Shown: piece after piece, positions 45,269 through 55,022 of the stretch
How positions within the stretch are numbered: the first letter of the stretch is position 1
Layout: each line of letters opens with the position of its first letter
From: UKL13-3 sp943369665
GTDB taxonomy: Bacteria > Bacteroidota > Bacteroidia > UKL13-3
Assembly (NCBI GenBank): GCA_943369665.1
Contig: CALRNX020000004.1
Span: 62,001 to 126,000 of the forward strand
Direction of reading: 5' to 3'
DNA: 64,000 nucleotides
Notes under the pieces: model-generated
What the model saw: only the letters and a program-made list of their open reading frames with translations
Database searches by the model: none
What the model was told of the DNA's origin: nothing
Translations under genes and position numbers: made by a program

Positions 45269-46153
45269 TTATTTAGACTTTGCTTCAAGTTTACTCTTTG
45301 TCTCTTCATCCATTCCCCAACTGTATTGATCAACTATCATATCCAAAACAGCCTTCGCTTCTGCACTTTTACTGTTTGCTAATTTCTTTTTGTTTTCTGT
45401 TAGGACTTTTTGCAACTCATACACATTATGATATGTCGGGTAAATCTTCTCTGCTTCCTTAAACGCCTCGATCGCTCCATCTATATTATCCGAAAGCAAC
45501 AAGTTGAATCCTTTTTCTTCCCATTGAGAAGCGATTGTATATTTTTCGCTCGCACCACCTTTTGGCATTAATTGTTTGGTCACTTCTTTTTCCTTCTCCA
45601 ATTCTTTCTCAGCGGTTTTAGCCTTCTCTCCTTCCTGTTCTGCATTTGCAATCGTTTGTGCACTTTTCAAAATCTCTAAAAAGAGCTTATAAGTAGCAGT
45701 ATCCATCATTCTCCCATTTGAGTTTACATTAAACTCTTCCAATCGATAAAGAGCATCCCTTAATATACTTACGGCCACAGTTCGTTTACCCAGCTCACTT
45801 AAACTTTGTGTAATGGTTGTAGCCTGCTCAGCCGATAATTTTTGTCCGGTAGCCAACTCTCCGGTAATTTTTCCGGAAACACTTGTAACAGATGTCACCA
45901 CAGCATCCGGAGAGACCTCACTTAATATTCGGAATCTACCTAAACTATCTGTCCACACAAGATTCTCACGAATCGTAGCATCCAAAGGCACCATATAATA
46001 AGCATTAGGTTTTAATTCTGTAGGTTCCAATTTACTTGAACGGGTCATTCGATGAGAAGAACAACTAAACATTGTAAAAAGAGAGAACACAATTACGACA
46101 AGAACAATTGTTCTGCCTGCTAAATTAGGTTGAAATAAAAATTGAGCTTTCAT
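45269..46153 (-). CDS. Lipoprotein with coiled coil and C-terminal TPR-like helices
   Basis: A 294-residue protein with a lipoprotein signal ending at Cys31 (FSLFTMFSC). A beta-rich segment at ~45-110 is followed by helices, a charged coiled coil at ~180-205 (EGEKAKTAEKELEKEKEV) and a TPR-like pair at ~220-265 (AIEAFKEAEKIYPTYHNVYE). No named family is recognised. It should be anchored to an outer or inner membrane leaflet. It shares an upstream palindromic motif with the next lipoprotein gene, which suggests control by the same LuxR-type regulator. Confidence 0.75.
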   Translation of the reverse strand: MKAQFLFQPNLAGRTIVLVVIVFSLFTMFSCSSHRMTRSSKLEPTELKPNAYYMVPLDATIRENLVWTDSLGRFRILSEVSPDAVVTSVTSVSGKITGELATGQKLSAEQATTITQSLSELGKRTVAVSILRDALYRLEEFNVNSNGRMMDTATYKLFLEILKSAQTIANAEQEGEKAKTAEKELEKEKEVTKQLMPKGGASEKYTIASQWEEKGFNLLLSDNIDGAIEAFKEAEKIYPTYHNVYELQKVLTENKKKLANSKSAEAKAVLDMIVDQYSWGMDEETKSKLEAKSK

Positions 46154-46226
46154 AGTCAGTTTTTTTTAATTGATGAATGAATTAATCGATTTGTCGAAAC
46201 AAAATTCACCTAAACTAAAATGACAG

Positions 46227-46257
46227 CTATACCTGCTTTCGGGTATTTTACGTAAGC
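46227..46257 (-). promoter_or_regulatory. Palindromic operator-like motif B
   Basis: ATACC at 46229-46233 and GGTAT at 46242-46246 with an 8-bp centre, followed by TTTACGTAAGC. It lies 73 bp upstream of the lipoprotein gene starting at 46153. The centre differs from motif A while arms and flank match, as expected for a dimer-binding site. Confidence 0.65.
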
Positions 46258-46260
46258 ATC

Positions 46261-46301
46261 AAAAACAAAAATCCCCCATTGAACTCTATCAATGAGGGAT
46301 T
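46261..46301 (-). terminator. Terminator of the ribonucleotide reductase gene
   Basis: On the minus strand AATCCCTCATTGA and TCAATGGGGGATT form a stem with one mismatched position around a short loop, followed by a T-rich tract (ATTTTTGTTTTT). It starts about 20 bp after the reductase stop codon. Confidence 0.85.
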
Positions 46302-46322
46302 CTCTTTTAAATTAAAATGCTC

Positions 46323-49300
46323 TTACGAACACCCTGTCTGCGTTCCGCAGTTCATGCATTTATAGCACGCACCACTGCGAATGGTTAAGCTACCGCAGCT
46401 TGGACATGCAGGACTATCGCCAAAACTTTTTAAATAAGCCTGGGTCTGATCTATTGGAGTTGCTTCTGTAAGTGGTGTATTGTTTGTTTCCATTACTACC
46501 TGTGGTTGCATAAAACCAATTGGTTTGGGAGCCTCGGTTTCATTCAATATCGGATTCACAATTGGTTTTACCGCCTTTGGAGCAAGTGTTGTTTTGTTCA
46601 TGGCCAAACCCTGGCGTTGTGCTTCGGTTGGGGGTACCTGGATAAAATCTTCTCTACCCAAATATTCAAAACCCAACATGCGGAACATATAATCAATGAT
46701 CGATGTTGCGTTTTTGATATTATCATGTCCGGTAACCATGCCTGCCGGCTCAAAGCGGGTGAAAGTAAATTTGTCAACGTACTCTTCCAATGGAACACCA
46801 TACTGTAAGCCTAACGAAACAGCGATTGAAAAACAGTTCATCAATGAACGAAGCGTTGCCCCTTCTTTGTGCAAGTCAACGAATATTTCACCCAATGTTC
46901 CGTCTTCGTATTCACCTGTCCGTACAAAAATAGTTTGTCCACCAACTGTTGCTTTTTGGGTGAAACCTTCACGCTTGCCGGGTAATTGTTTGCGTTCAAC
47001 AATGCGGGCCAATTTGCGTTTAAAATCTGTATCGCTCGAGCGGTTCAAAATAGCCGTTGCAGCATCCAATACTTGCTCCGGTGTTAATTCACCTACAGGT
47101 TTATTGGCTGCATCACCCAATACCGATTCAACTGTTTCCTGCAAATCTTCTTCGTCTTTCACATCCGATTTATTGCTGAGTGGTTGTGATAATTTACAAC
47201 CATCGCGGTATAATGCATTTGCTTTTAAGCCCATGCTCCAGCTTAAATGGTAGCACTCTTTGATCTCATCAACAGTTGCTTCATTTGGCAGGTTAATCGT
47301 TTTCGAAATCGCACCACTCAAAAATGGCTGAGCTGCTGCCATCATCCTGATGTGACCAGTTGCTGCAATATAACGTTCGCCTTTCGTGCCACATTTATTG
47401 GCACAATCAAACACAGCTAAATGTTCTTCTTTTAATAATGGGGCACCTTCCACTGTCATTGTTCCGCATACATAATCGTTTGCAGCTTCAATTTCGGCTT
47501 TGGTAAAACCTAATTTGCGCAACAGGTTAAAATTATATCCGTTATAATCTTCGTCTTTAAACCCAAGACGGTTCATGCATTCTTCACCCAATGTCCAGGC
47601 ATTAAATGCAAAACCAATTTCAAAACTTCCTGCAACAGCTTTTTCTACTTTCGCAATTTCCTCATCGGTAAAGCCACGGAATTTCAAGCTCTCCGGATTG
47701 ATAAACGGAGCGCCTTCCAATGTTGCATGTCCTGTTGCGTATTTAATGATCGCATCAATTTCTGCTTCTGTATATCCTAAATTTTTGAGTGCAAACGGAA
47801 CCGATTGATTGATAATTTTAAAATATCCACCACCCGATAATTTTTTGAATTTCACCAATGCAAAATCAGGTTCAATACCGGTCGTATCGCAATCCATTAC
47901 CAAACCGATCGTTCCTGTTGGTGCAATAACGGTAGTTTGCGCATTGCGGTAACCGTATTTTTCGCCCAACTGCACCGCCATATCCCAAGAGTTACAAGCA
48001 GCGCTTAATAAATAATCGGGACAATATTTCACATCAATTCCTGCAGGGCGGATCGATAATCCTTCATATGCATCCGGAGTGTTGTAAGCTGCATAACGGT
48101 GATTTTTCATCACACGCATCATATGCTTTTTATTCTCTTCATACTTCGGGAAGGCTCCTAAAAACTGCGCCATTTCTGCTGACGTTTTGTAAGCAGTTCC
48201 TGTTAAAATTGCGGTGATCGCTCCGCAAATGGCGAATGCTTTTGGTGAATCGTAAGGAATACCCGCTACCATTAAAGCCGTTCCCATATTGGCATAACCC
48301 AAACCTAATGTTCTGTATTCATAAGAAAGTTGTGCAACTTCCTGCGAAGGGAATTGCGCCATCAATACGGATATTTCCAATACAACTGTCCACAACCGTG
48401 AAGCGTGCTCAATTCCTTTTACATCATAGGTGCACGTTTCGTTATCAAAAAAGCGCATTAAATTTAATGACGCAAGGTTGCATGCTGTGTTGTCCAAAAA
48501 CATGTATTCCGAGCACGGATTGGATGCATTGATCCGTCCGCCTTCGGGGCACGTATGCCATTCGTTAATGGTTGTATCATATTGCACGCCCGGGTCGGCA
48601 CATGCCCATGCCGCATCACCGATCATATCCCATAGTTCACTTGCCGGAATGCTCTTTATGGTTTTGCCATCTACACGACCTTTTAGATCCCAATTTTTTC
48701 CTTGTTCAAGTGCTGTAAAAAATTCGTGTGGGATGCGAACAGAGTTGTTTGAGTTTTGTCCTGAAACCGTTGCATATGCTTCGCCTTCATAATCGCTTGC
48801 ATACCCTGCAGCAATTAATGCCGCAACCTTTTTCTCTTCATCCTTTTTCCAGTTGATAAATTCTACGATCTCCGGATGATCCAAATCCAAACAAACCATT
48901 TTGGCAGCACGTCTGGTTGTTCCTCCCGATTTGATCGCTCCGGCAGCCCTGTCGCCAATTTTTAAGAAGCTCATCAAGCCTGATGATGTTCCACCCCCCG
49001 ATAATTTCTCGGAAGCACCACGGATGCGCGAATAGTTTGTTCCCACACCCGAACCATATTTGAAAATTCGCGCTTCACGAACCCACAGATCCATAATACC
49101 ACCTTCGTTTACCAGATCATCGTCAACCGATAAAATAAAACAAGCATGTGGTTGCGGGCGTTCATAAGCCGAAGTTGAACGTTCCAGTTTTCCTGTTTTA
49201 GGGTTCACAAAATAATGTCCCTGCGGTTTGCCTGTGATACCATAAGAACTGTGCAATCCGGTATTAAACCATTGTGGTGAATTGGGTGCAGCATATTGCC

Positions 49301-49703
49301 CAATGATCATATATACCATTTCATCGTAAAAGATGCTTGCATCCTTTTTGCTGTCGAAATAGTTATAGCGTTCGCCCCAACTTGTCCAACAGTGTGCCAT
49401 GCGGTGCGCAACCTGTTTGATAGAGTTTTCGCCTCCAATAATGCCATCTGCTAATGGAACACCTGCCCTGCGAAAATATTTTTGCGCCAATACATCCGTA
49501 GCAACCTGGCTCCACGATTTCGGAACCTCAACATTCGTCAGTTCAAACACTTTTTCTCCATTAGGATTTTTAATAACAGATGTACGCAATTCGTATTCGT
49601 ACAGATCGAACGGACTTACTCCTTCTTTGGTAAAAAAGCGTTCAAAACGAAGGCCTTTTTGTCCCGATGCTTCGGAACTTTTTTTGGTGCTGCGAGTGCT
49701 CAT
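46323..49703 (-). CDS. nrdJ: Class II (adenosylcobalamin-dependent) ribonucleoside-diphosphate reductase
   Basis: A 1,126-residue protein from the ATG at 49703; the open frame extends 44 codons further, but that part has no family similarity. It reduces ribonucleotides to deoxyribonucleotides in the cytoplasm using an AdoCbl-generated thiyl radical. Visible signatures: NSPQWFNTGL, the first redox cysteine in HACFILSVDDD, the thiyl-radical region NPCSEYMFLDNTACNLASLN, TVIAPTGTIGLVMDCDTTGIEP, and a C-terminal zinc-ribbon-like tail with four cysteines (CPSCGS ... CYKCMNCGTQTGCS). The length fits the long NrdJ type. It needs cobalamin but not oxygen. A terminator follows. It is the second B12-dependent protein in the window, with the CarH-like regulator. 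Confidence 0.97.
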   Translation of the reverse strand: MSTRSTKKSSEASGQKGLRFERFFTKEGVSPFDLYEYELRTSVIKNPNGEKVFELTNVEVPKSWSQVATDVLAQKYFRRAGVPLADGIIGGENSIKQVAHRMAHCWTSWGERYNYFDSKKDASIFYDEMVYMIIGQYAAPNSPQWFNTGLHSSYGITGKPQGHYFVNPKTGKLERSTSAYERPQPHACFILSVDDDLVNEGGIMDLWVREARIFKYGSGVGTNYSRIRGASEKLSGGGTSSGLMSFLKIGDRAAGAIKSGGTTRRAAKMVCLDLDHPEIVEFINWKKDEEKKVAALIAAGYASDYEGEAYATVSGQNSNNSVRIPHEFFTALEQGKNWDLKGRVDGKTIKSIPASELWDMIGDAAWACADPGVQYDTTINEWHTCPEGGRINASNPCSEYMFLDNTACNLASLNLMRFFDNETCTYDVKGIEHASRLWTVVLEISVLMAQFPSQEVAQLSYEYRTLGLGYANMGTALMVAGIPYDSPKAFAICGAITAILTGTAYKTSAEMAQFLGAFPKYEENKKHMMRVMKNHRYAAYNTPDAYEGLSIRPAGIDVKYCPDYLLSAACNSWDMAVQLGEKYGYRNAQTTVIAPTGTIGLVMDCDTTGIEPDFALVKFKKLSGGGYFKIINQSVPFALKNLGYTEAEIDAIIKYATGHATLEGAPFINPESLKFRGFTDEEIAKVEKAVAGSFEIGFAFNAWTLGEECMNRLGFKDEDYNGYNFNLLRKLGFTKAEIEAANDYVCGTMTVEGAPLLKEEHLAVFDCANKCGTKGERYIAATGHIRMMAAAQPFLSGAISKTINLPNEATVDEIKECYHLSWSMGLKANALYRDGCKLSQPLSNKSDVKDEEDLQETVESVLGDAANKPVGELTPEQVLDAATAILNRSSDTDFKRKLARIVERKQLPGKREGFTQKATVGGQTIFVRTGEYEDGTLGEIFVDLHKEGATLRSLMNCFSIAVSLGLQYGVPLEEYVDKFTFTRFEPAGMVTGHDNIKNATSIIDYMFRMLGFEYLGREDFIQVPPTEAQRQGLAMNKTTLAPKAVKPIVNPILNETEAPKPIGFMQPQVVMETNNTPLTEATPIDQTQAYLKSFGDSPACPSCGSLTIRSGACYKCMNCGTQTGCS

Positions 49704-49977
49704 AATAGTAGTTACAATTATGTGTGTTAAGGTATGGTAAGGATAATGTAAAAAAATTGGTGGGGTACTCATCCAAATTTGCTTTATGAAAACGATTCCA
49801 TCAAATGGCATTTTCCACATGCAAACACCATCCACTCTACTTCGCCTTGTTTTTCTGATAGCTTAATATGTGCATAACATAAATTATTCGTAAAAAGTCT
49901 TTTATTTGCTTAGGATTCACAAGTGAAAAATGAAATTCAGAATCAGCCACTTGTCCTTTTTATAATACAATTTGAGC

Positions 49978-50721
49978 GTGAAAAATTTGATTTTAAGCCA
50001 GTTACTTGCAAACACTGCCAATGGCACCAAACAATTGGCGGTATTGATAGATCCAGATAGCATCTCGGATGAGAACATGCTCATCAACACCTGTAAGATG
50101 TGCTCGGAAGCCAAAGTTGATTTAATCCTGGTGGGTGGCAGCCTGATCACAAACGGGTACTTTGAGCGCGCTATCAATATTATCAAGCAACACACAGCTA
50201 TTCCGGTAGTGCTTTTTCCCGGAAACATCATGCAAATTGATGAACATGCTGATGCCATTTTACTGTTATCGCTTATTTCGGGCCGGAATCCCGAAATGCT
50301 GATCGGTAAACATGTGCTTGCTGCTCCTACCTTAAAAAAATCGGGGATCGAGATTTTACCAACCGGATACATGCTGATCGATGGTGGAAATATTACATCG
50401 GTAAGTTATATGAGCAATACCACCCCGATACCGTCTGACAAAAGCAGTATTGCTGCTTGCACCGCAATGGCAGGTGAAATGCTAGGTCTTAAATTAATTT
50501 ACATGGATGCCGGAAGTGGGGCGAAACATCCTATACCGCATAAGCTGATCAGGGAAGTAAAAAACAATATTACAGTGCCGCTTTTTGTAGGTGGAGGAAT
50601 GCGAACACCCGAAGATGTAAAAGCGGCTTGTGAGGCCGGTGCAGATATTGTGGTAGTTGGAAATGCTATTGAGAAAGACCCTTCGTTGATCTCCATGTTG
50701 GTCAAGGCTGTGAAAGGATAA
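49978..50721 (+). CDS. Geranylgeranylglyceryl phosphate synthase (GGGPS/PcrB family)
   Basis: No ATG is in place: the frame can start at GTG 49978 (preferred, MKNLILSQLLANT) or TTG 49972, giving about 247-249 residues. This TIM-barrel prenyltransferase joins a polyprenyl diphosphate, usually GGPP, to sn-glycerol-1-phosphate. Family motifs are LAVLIDPDS, DLILVGGSLIT, PTGYMLIDGG, LIYMDAGSGA and VPLFVGGGMRTPEDV. Homologues are known from Bacteroidota as well as archaea. The lipid made here is uncertain. It competes for the same prenyl donor as the nearby phytoene synthase. Confidence 0.92.
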   Translation: MKNLILSQLLANTANGTKQLAVLIDPDSISDENMLINTCKMCSEAKVDLILVGGSLITNGYFERAINIIKQHTAIPVVLFPGNIMQIDEHADAILLLSLISGRNPEMLIGKHVLAAPTLKKSGIEILPTGYMLIDGGNITSVSYMSNTTPIPSDKSSIAACTAMAGEMLGLKLIYMDAGSGAKHPIPHKLIREVKNNITVPLFVGGGMRTPEDVKAACEAGADIVVVGNAIEKDPSLISMLVKAVKG

Positions 50722-50768
50722 GGTTTATCCGTCCAATACTTTATCTATAATGTATTAATTGTAACTAA

Positions 50769-52895
50769 ATGATAAAATGGCTCGGGATAACTTTTCTTTC
50801 CCTTCTCTTCTACTTTGTATCTGCTCAAACAACTCCGCTCCATTATCCAGTAACACCCGAAATTCCTATTAAGGATAAATTTTTTGATACTGTATTAACG
50901 GATAAGTACCGTTGGATGGAAAACCCAAATGATACCAATCTCAGAAAATGGCTGACAAGTCAAAAAGAAATTACCCGAACAGAACGCGATAATCAGAAAG
51001 GATTTTGGAAAACGTATTCCGATATTTCTAAAACTTCGAATACATATTACAGCAACCTTATCAAAAAAGGTAAATACTATTTTGCACTCCGAATAGAAAA
51101 CAGATCCTCCAAGGCAGCTTTGTATTTTACGACATCTAAAACAGATGAGGATATGCAAATGCTTATAAGGCCTGAAGATATTGGCACACGGAATGAAAAT
51201 TTTTCAATTGAAGATTTGGAAGTATCCGAGGATAATTATTACCTGGCAATAGCAGTATCCGAATCGGGAAGCGATTGGCGCTCTGTTTTTGTGATGGATA
51301 TGCGCACAAAATCCTTACTTAATGACAGAGTCGATTGGGTTAAATTCTCTTCTATTCATTGGAAAAAAGACGGTTTTTATTACAAGCGATTTGCACAACA
51401 ATCAAAATACAGTAATCATTTCGATCCTTCTGTCGGTTCTAGTTTGTGCTACCATAAATTGTATTCTGACACCAAAAAAGATGCTTTAATTTTTCTTCCG
51501 GAACCGCGTTTGGGATCGTTCGAATTCATCGGCACAACACAAAACAAATACCTCATCCTTGAGCATATGATCTTAAAAAATGGGAAACGTTACCGCGCTG
51601 TTTCATACTTGTATGCCGACTCTGTTAAAGAGCAAAATCCCAATCCATTTATCATTCTTTCAAGTACCAATACCGCAACCTTTACTCCACTCGACTGTAT
51701 TAACGATAGTGTTATTGTGTACACCAACCAAAAGGCTTCCAATCATTGTTTATACAAATACGATATCCACCAAATTAATGGAGGACACATAATCGTTGAA
51801 GAATTTAATGAAAATTTGACCGAAGCATATGTAATTCAGGACAAGATATTTTGCATCTATTACAAAGACGCAAAATATAAGTTTGCATTATTTGATGCTC
51901 ATGGAAATATACTAAAAATACAAGAACTACCCGATGGAACTTGTATTAAAAATGTAAGTTTTTCCAACAATAATCCCGAAGTTCTCTTTTATAAATCCTC
52001 ATTTTTATATCCCGCAGTAGTATACGCATTAAATGTAAACACCCTTAACTTTTATACTGTAAATGATGCTACCGTTGAACACGATGTTGAACAGTTCGAA
52101 TCTGTATCGACTACGTATTATGCCAGCGACAGTGTTGCTATCCCACTATACCTCATTTATAAAAAAGGCCTTAAGCTAAATGGAAATGCAAAAACTATTT
52201 TATATGGTTATGGAGGGTTTGGAATAACTGCAGAGCCATTTTTCGACCCCATGTTCATCGATTTTATAATTGACGGGGGAGTAATAGCAGTTGCCGGAAT
52301 CAGAGGTGGTGGGGAATATGGAACTGAATGGCATGACGCAGGAAAAAGACTAAACAAACAACGGAGCTTTGATGATTTTATTGATGCTGCCCAATACCTG
52401 TTTAGAGAAAAATACACCAACAAAAACAAACTTGTTTTAATGGGAGGATCAAATGGAGGCTTACTTGTTGGAGCCGTGATTACTAAGCGACCGGATATTT
52501 GCAAAGTTGCAATACTCTCCGCGGGTATTTATGACATGACCCGGGTACAATACTACACAGTTGGTCCATACAACATTAATGAATATGGCGACATAACTGA
52601 CTCAATGGATTATAAAAATATGCTAAGCTACTCTCCAATACATCAAATTAAAAAAGGCATCGAATATCCTTCATCATTAATTATAACAGGGGATAATGAC
52701 GATAGAGTTCCTCCCTTTCAGAGTTATAAATTTTTAGCCGCCTTGCAGCAAAACACCAACCTTTCTAATAACTCATACATACTTTATCTAGTAGACAAAG
52801 CAGGGCATCAACTAAGCGAACAGTTTGATGAACGAACATACCAAAAAGCATACATCCGAAGTTTTATAAATCAACATTTAAGTTCTGATAAATAA
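50769..52895 (+). CDS. Secreted prolyl oligopeptidase (peptidase family S9A)
   Basis: A 708-residue serine peptidase with a signal peptide (WLGITFLSLLFYFVSAQ), so it is periplasmic or exported. The N-terminal family start is YRWMENPNDTNLRKWL; a seven-bladed propeller spans ~75-430 and an alpha/beta hydrolase domain lies at ~440-700. The catalytic triad is Ser561 in GGSNGG, Asp644 in GDNDDRVPP and His680 in DKAGHQ; Arg646 matches the substrate-binding Arg of known members. It should cleave short peptides after proline. Its stop overlaps the convergent lycopene cyclase gene by 18 bp. Confidence 0.95.
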   Translation: MIKWLGITFLSLLFYFVSAQTTPLHYPVTPEIPIKDKFFDTVLTDKYRWMENPNDTNLRKWLTSQKEITRTERDNQKGFWKTYSDISKTSNTYYSNLIKKGKYYFALRIENRSSKAALYFTTSKTDEDMQMLIRPEDIGTRNENFSIEDLEVSEDNYYLAIAVSESGSDWRSVFVMDMRTKSLLNDRVDWVKFSSIHWKKDGFYYKRFAQQSKYSNHFDPSVGSSLCYHKLYSDTKKDALIFLPEPRLGSFEFIGTTQNKYLILEHMILKNGKRYRAVSYLYADSVKEQNPNPFIILSSTNTATFTPLDCINDSVIVYTNQKASNHCLYKYDIHQINGGHIIVEEFNENLTEAYVIQDKIFCIYYKDAKYKFALFDAHGNILKIQELPDGTCIKNVSFSNNNPEVLFYKSSFLYPAVVYALNVNTLNFYTVNDATVEHDVEQFESVSTTYYASDSVAIPLYLIYKKGLKLNGNAKTILYGYGGFGITAEPFFDPMFIDFIIDGGVIAVAGIRGGGEYGTEWHDAGKRLNKQRSFDDFIDAAQYLFREKYTNKNKLVLMGGSNGGLLVGAVITKRPDICKVAILSAGIYDMTRVQYYTVGPYNINEYGDITDSMDYKNMLSYSPIHQIKKGIEYPSSLIITGDNDDRVPPFQSYKFLAALQQNTNLSNNSYILYLVDKAGHQLSEQFDERTYQKAYIRSFINQHLSSDK

Positions 52896-53567
52896 TTTAA
52901 ACCTTTCATAAAAAAGAACATTCAACATTATCAGCTCAAAGCCATAAAACACATCTTCAAAAGGAATGGTGAGCAGCCTGAAATTTAAGTTCTCCGCATT
53001 GTTGTACCATACAATGGGTTCCTCCAAACCCGTACCTGTAAGGATTCCATTAACAATAAAAAAAGGGATGAGTAATACGGTGTAAATGGAAAACAGTTTG
53101 CCGAGCCATTGAACACGTAAAACATATTTCACAAATAGCAATAAAACGCCCAGGCTGATAAAAATAGAAGAGGTGTATAAGTGATTGTAAAAATATGCGC
53201 CAACCGTAAGAAGGAATATTGATAGCGCTATGACAAAAATATGCTCTGCTCGGGGATTCCATCTTAAATCAAAAAACGAATTGAGACAATGATAGGTAAA
53301 TACGCAGGAGTAAGGAATGCATATAAAAAACAGCAATTCCTCGAGCGGAATATTGAACAGGTTAATGCCTAAAATGTAACGTGGATTAAACCCCCAAACA
53401 CCCAGTTTCACAAACAACATATCCCACAATACAAAAAACATCGCCACTAGCAGGTTCGCTTTAAAAAAAGGTATCCACTCTTTGTGAAAGTTTAGTTTTC
53501 GATGAAACGAGAACAAAAAAGGAACTATAATGGTCAAGAAATCGATCGCCAAATAATAGTAATTCAT
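52878..53567 (-). CDS. crtYcd: Lycopene cyclase, fused CrtYc-CrtYd type
   Basis: A 229-residue membrane protein with about seven TM segments and an internal duplication. The two halves carry the cyclase-domain motifs PLEELLFFICIPYSCVFTYH and IPFEDVFYGFELIMLNVLFYE. In actinobacteria CrtYc and CrtYd are separate subunits; the fused form is usual in Bacteroidota. It turns lycopene into beta-carotene. It is the last gene of the carotenoid operon, 6 bp after the hydroxylase gene. Confidence 0.92.
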   Translation of the reverse strand: MNYYYLAIDFLTIIVPFLFSFHRKLNFHKEWIPFFKANLLVAMFFVLWDMLFVKLGVWGFNPRYILGINLFNIPLEELLFFICIPYSCVFTYHCLNSFFDLRWNPRAEHIFVIALSIFLLTVGAYFYNHLYTSSIFISLGVLLLFVKYVLRVQWLGKLFSIYTVLLIPFFIVNGILTGTGLEEPIVWYNNAENLNFRLLTIPFEDVFYGFELIMLNVLFYERFKLFIRT

Positions 53568-53573
53568 AACGTA

Positions 53574-54032
53574 TTAGTTGGAGTTGCGAAAATATTTGAA
53601 CGGAACCCACAGCATACCAAAACATTCACCATCCTCTTTTCCCAAATGTTTGTGGTGCATTTTATGTGCCCTACGGATGGCTTTAAAATAAGTATTCTCA
53701 CTGTTGCGCAAAAACTTAAACCGTTGATGAATAAAAATATCATGAACGAAAAAATAAGCAAATCCGTAGATCGTGATTCCAAGCCCGATCCAAAAGAAGA
53801 TATTGTAGTTGTATTGCATACCCAGAAACAATCCGACAATACCGGGTATTGCAAAAATGAGGAAGAAAAAATCGTTATGCTCAAAAAATCCCTGCGATTG
53901 TTTATTGTGATGATCTTTATGAAGCTTCCATAATAAACCATGCATTACATACTTATGAGTATACCATGCCACCCCTTCCATGCAAAAGAAGGTTATCAAT
54001 ACAATCAGGAAGTTACTTATTAATGAATTCAT
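53574..54032 (-). CDS. crtZ: Beta-carotene hydroxylase
   Basis: A 152-residue membrane protein of the fatty-acid-hydroxylase superfamily. The ATG at 54032 precedes the first TM segment; longer versions would only extend into the preceding gene. Di-iron histidine clusters are HKYVMH (residues 26-31), HKDHH, HDIFIH and HKMHHKH. It adds 3- and 3'-hydroxyls to beta-carotene, giving zeaxanthin. The first 20 bp overlap the end of the SRPBCC gene. Confidence 0.95.
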   Translation of the reverse strand: MNSLISNFLIVLITFFCMEGVAWYTHKYVMHGLLWKLHKDHHNKQSQGFFEHNDFFFLIFAIPGIVGLFLGMQYNYNIFFWIGLGITIYGFAYFFVHDIFIHQRFKFLRNSENTYFKAIRRAHKMHHKHLGKEDGECFGMLWVPFKYFRNSN

Positions 54033-54492
54033 ATGACGTAAATATATTTGTAAGGATTTTTTTTCGGTAAGCAAAGATGTGTTCAATTTTCCTCCGGATA
54101 AGAAGTTTGTGAGCAATGGCTCCTATTAACCCAAACGGCAATTCATAAGTTATCTCGTCTTTCATTAACACACCATTGTCTTTCTTTTCAAACGTATGCG
54201 TATGTTCCCACATTTTGTAAGGCCCTCTTATCTGCCTGTCCATAAAACTCTTTCGGCTTTCCATCTTACCAATTTCCGTTCTCCACTTCACCGGAATACC
54301 AAACAAGGGTCTCACTTTATAATCGATCAACATTCCCTCATAAATTTCGGTGTTATCAAGTTTGGATAATACTTTAAAATCGAGTTCAGGAGGAGTAATC
54401 AATGCTAAGTTATTGGGCGATGAAAAAAAAGTCCAGGCATCTTCCAGCTCAATGGGTAAAAGCTGTTCTGTTTGATAATGGTACTTCCTCAT
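54013..54492 (-). CDS. SRPBCC-fold (START/polyketide-cyclase-like) protein in the carotenoid operon
   Basis: A 159-residue protein from the ATG at 54492, which overlaps the idi stop (ATGA). It resembles the SRPBCC/Polyketide_cyc2 fold: an N-terminal strand followed by LEDAWTFFSSPNNLALITPP, then DYKVRPLFGIPVKWRTEI, and a C-terminal helix. Such proteins have a hydrophobic ligand cavity. Homologues sit in carotenoid clusters of many Bacteroidota. A role in carrying or positioning a carotenoid or lipid is an inference. Confidence 0.85.
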   Translation of the reverse strand: MRKYHYQTEQLLPIELEDAWTFFSSPNNLALITPPELDFKVLSKLDNTEIYEGMLIDYKVRPLFGIPVKWRTEIGKMESRKSFMDRQIRGPYKMWEHTHTFEKKDNGVLMKDEITYELPFGLIGAIAHKLLIRRKIEHIFAYRKKILTNIFTSYEFINK

Positions 54493-55022
54493 AAACTTGT
54501 TAGATTTAAGTGTTGACTTATTCGGGGCAAACAGATTTTCATCCATTCGGTATACAATTCAGGATGCAGTTGAATGTCTTTTTCCAATTCGGTTAATGTA
54601 ATATACTTCCAATTCTGTACTTCCGATTTTTCAGGAATGGGAACCGCATCTGAAACACCGATATAAACATGGTCAAATTCATGCTCAGTAAGGCCATTTT
54701 CAAATTTTACCTTGTAGGTAAAACTAAAAGCAAAGTGCGTGTCACAACTCATGCCCATTTCTTCCTGCAATCGCCTTTCGACTGCTGCTGAAACCTCTTC
54801 GCCCCATCGAGGATGGCTACAGCAAGTATTTGTCCATAATCCTGCCGAGTGGTATTTTTCGGACGCTCTTTGCTGCATTAATAATTCTCCTTTCTCATTG
54901 AAAATGAAAACGGAAAATGCACGGTGCAATAACCCAAGTTCATGCACAAGCATTTTTTCAAGTTTGCCCCACTGTCGGTCCTGTTCGTCTACCAGTATTA
55001 AATATTCTATTGTTTGATGCAT
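54489..55022 (-). CDS. idi: Isopentenyl-diphosphate delta-isomerase, type I
   Basis: A 177-residue Nudix-fold isomerase interconverting IPP and DMAPP. Active-site cysteine Cys68 lies in WTNTCCSHPRWGE, the Nudix-like helix is AAVERRLQEEMGM, and the metal/acid region is EFDHVYIG. In this operon it raises DMAPP for prenyl chain synthesis feeding carotenoids. Its start overlaps the preceding gene by 16 nt and its stop overlaps the next start by 4 nt. Confidence 0.95.
   Translation of the reverse strand: MHQTIEYLILVDEQDRQWGKLEKMLVHELGLLHRAFSVFIFNEKGELLMQQRASEKYHSAGLWTNTCCSHPRWGEEVSAAVERRLQEEMGMSCDTHFAFSFTYKVKFENGLTEHEFDHVYIGVSDAVPIPEKSEVQNWKYITLTELEKDIQLHPELYTEWMKICLPRISQHLNLTSL

Noticed and set aside
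48430..48792. 120-codon plus-strand frame inside the ribonucleotide reductase gene
   Set aside because: It is antisense to a highly conserved enzyme and shows no similarity of its own.
49704..49835. N-terminal extension of ribonucleotide reductase by 44 codons
   Set aside because: No family similarity, and the sequence looks like a leader; ATG at 49703 begins the conserved basic/serine-rich N-terminus.
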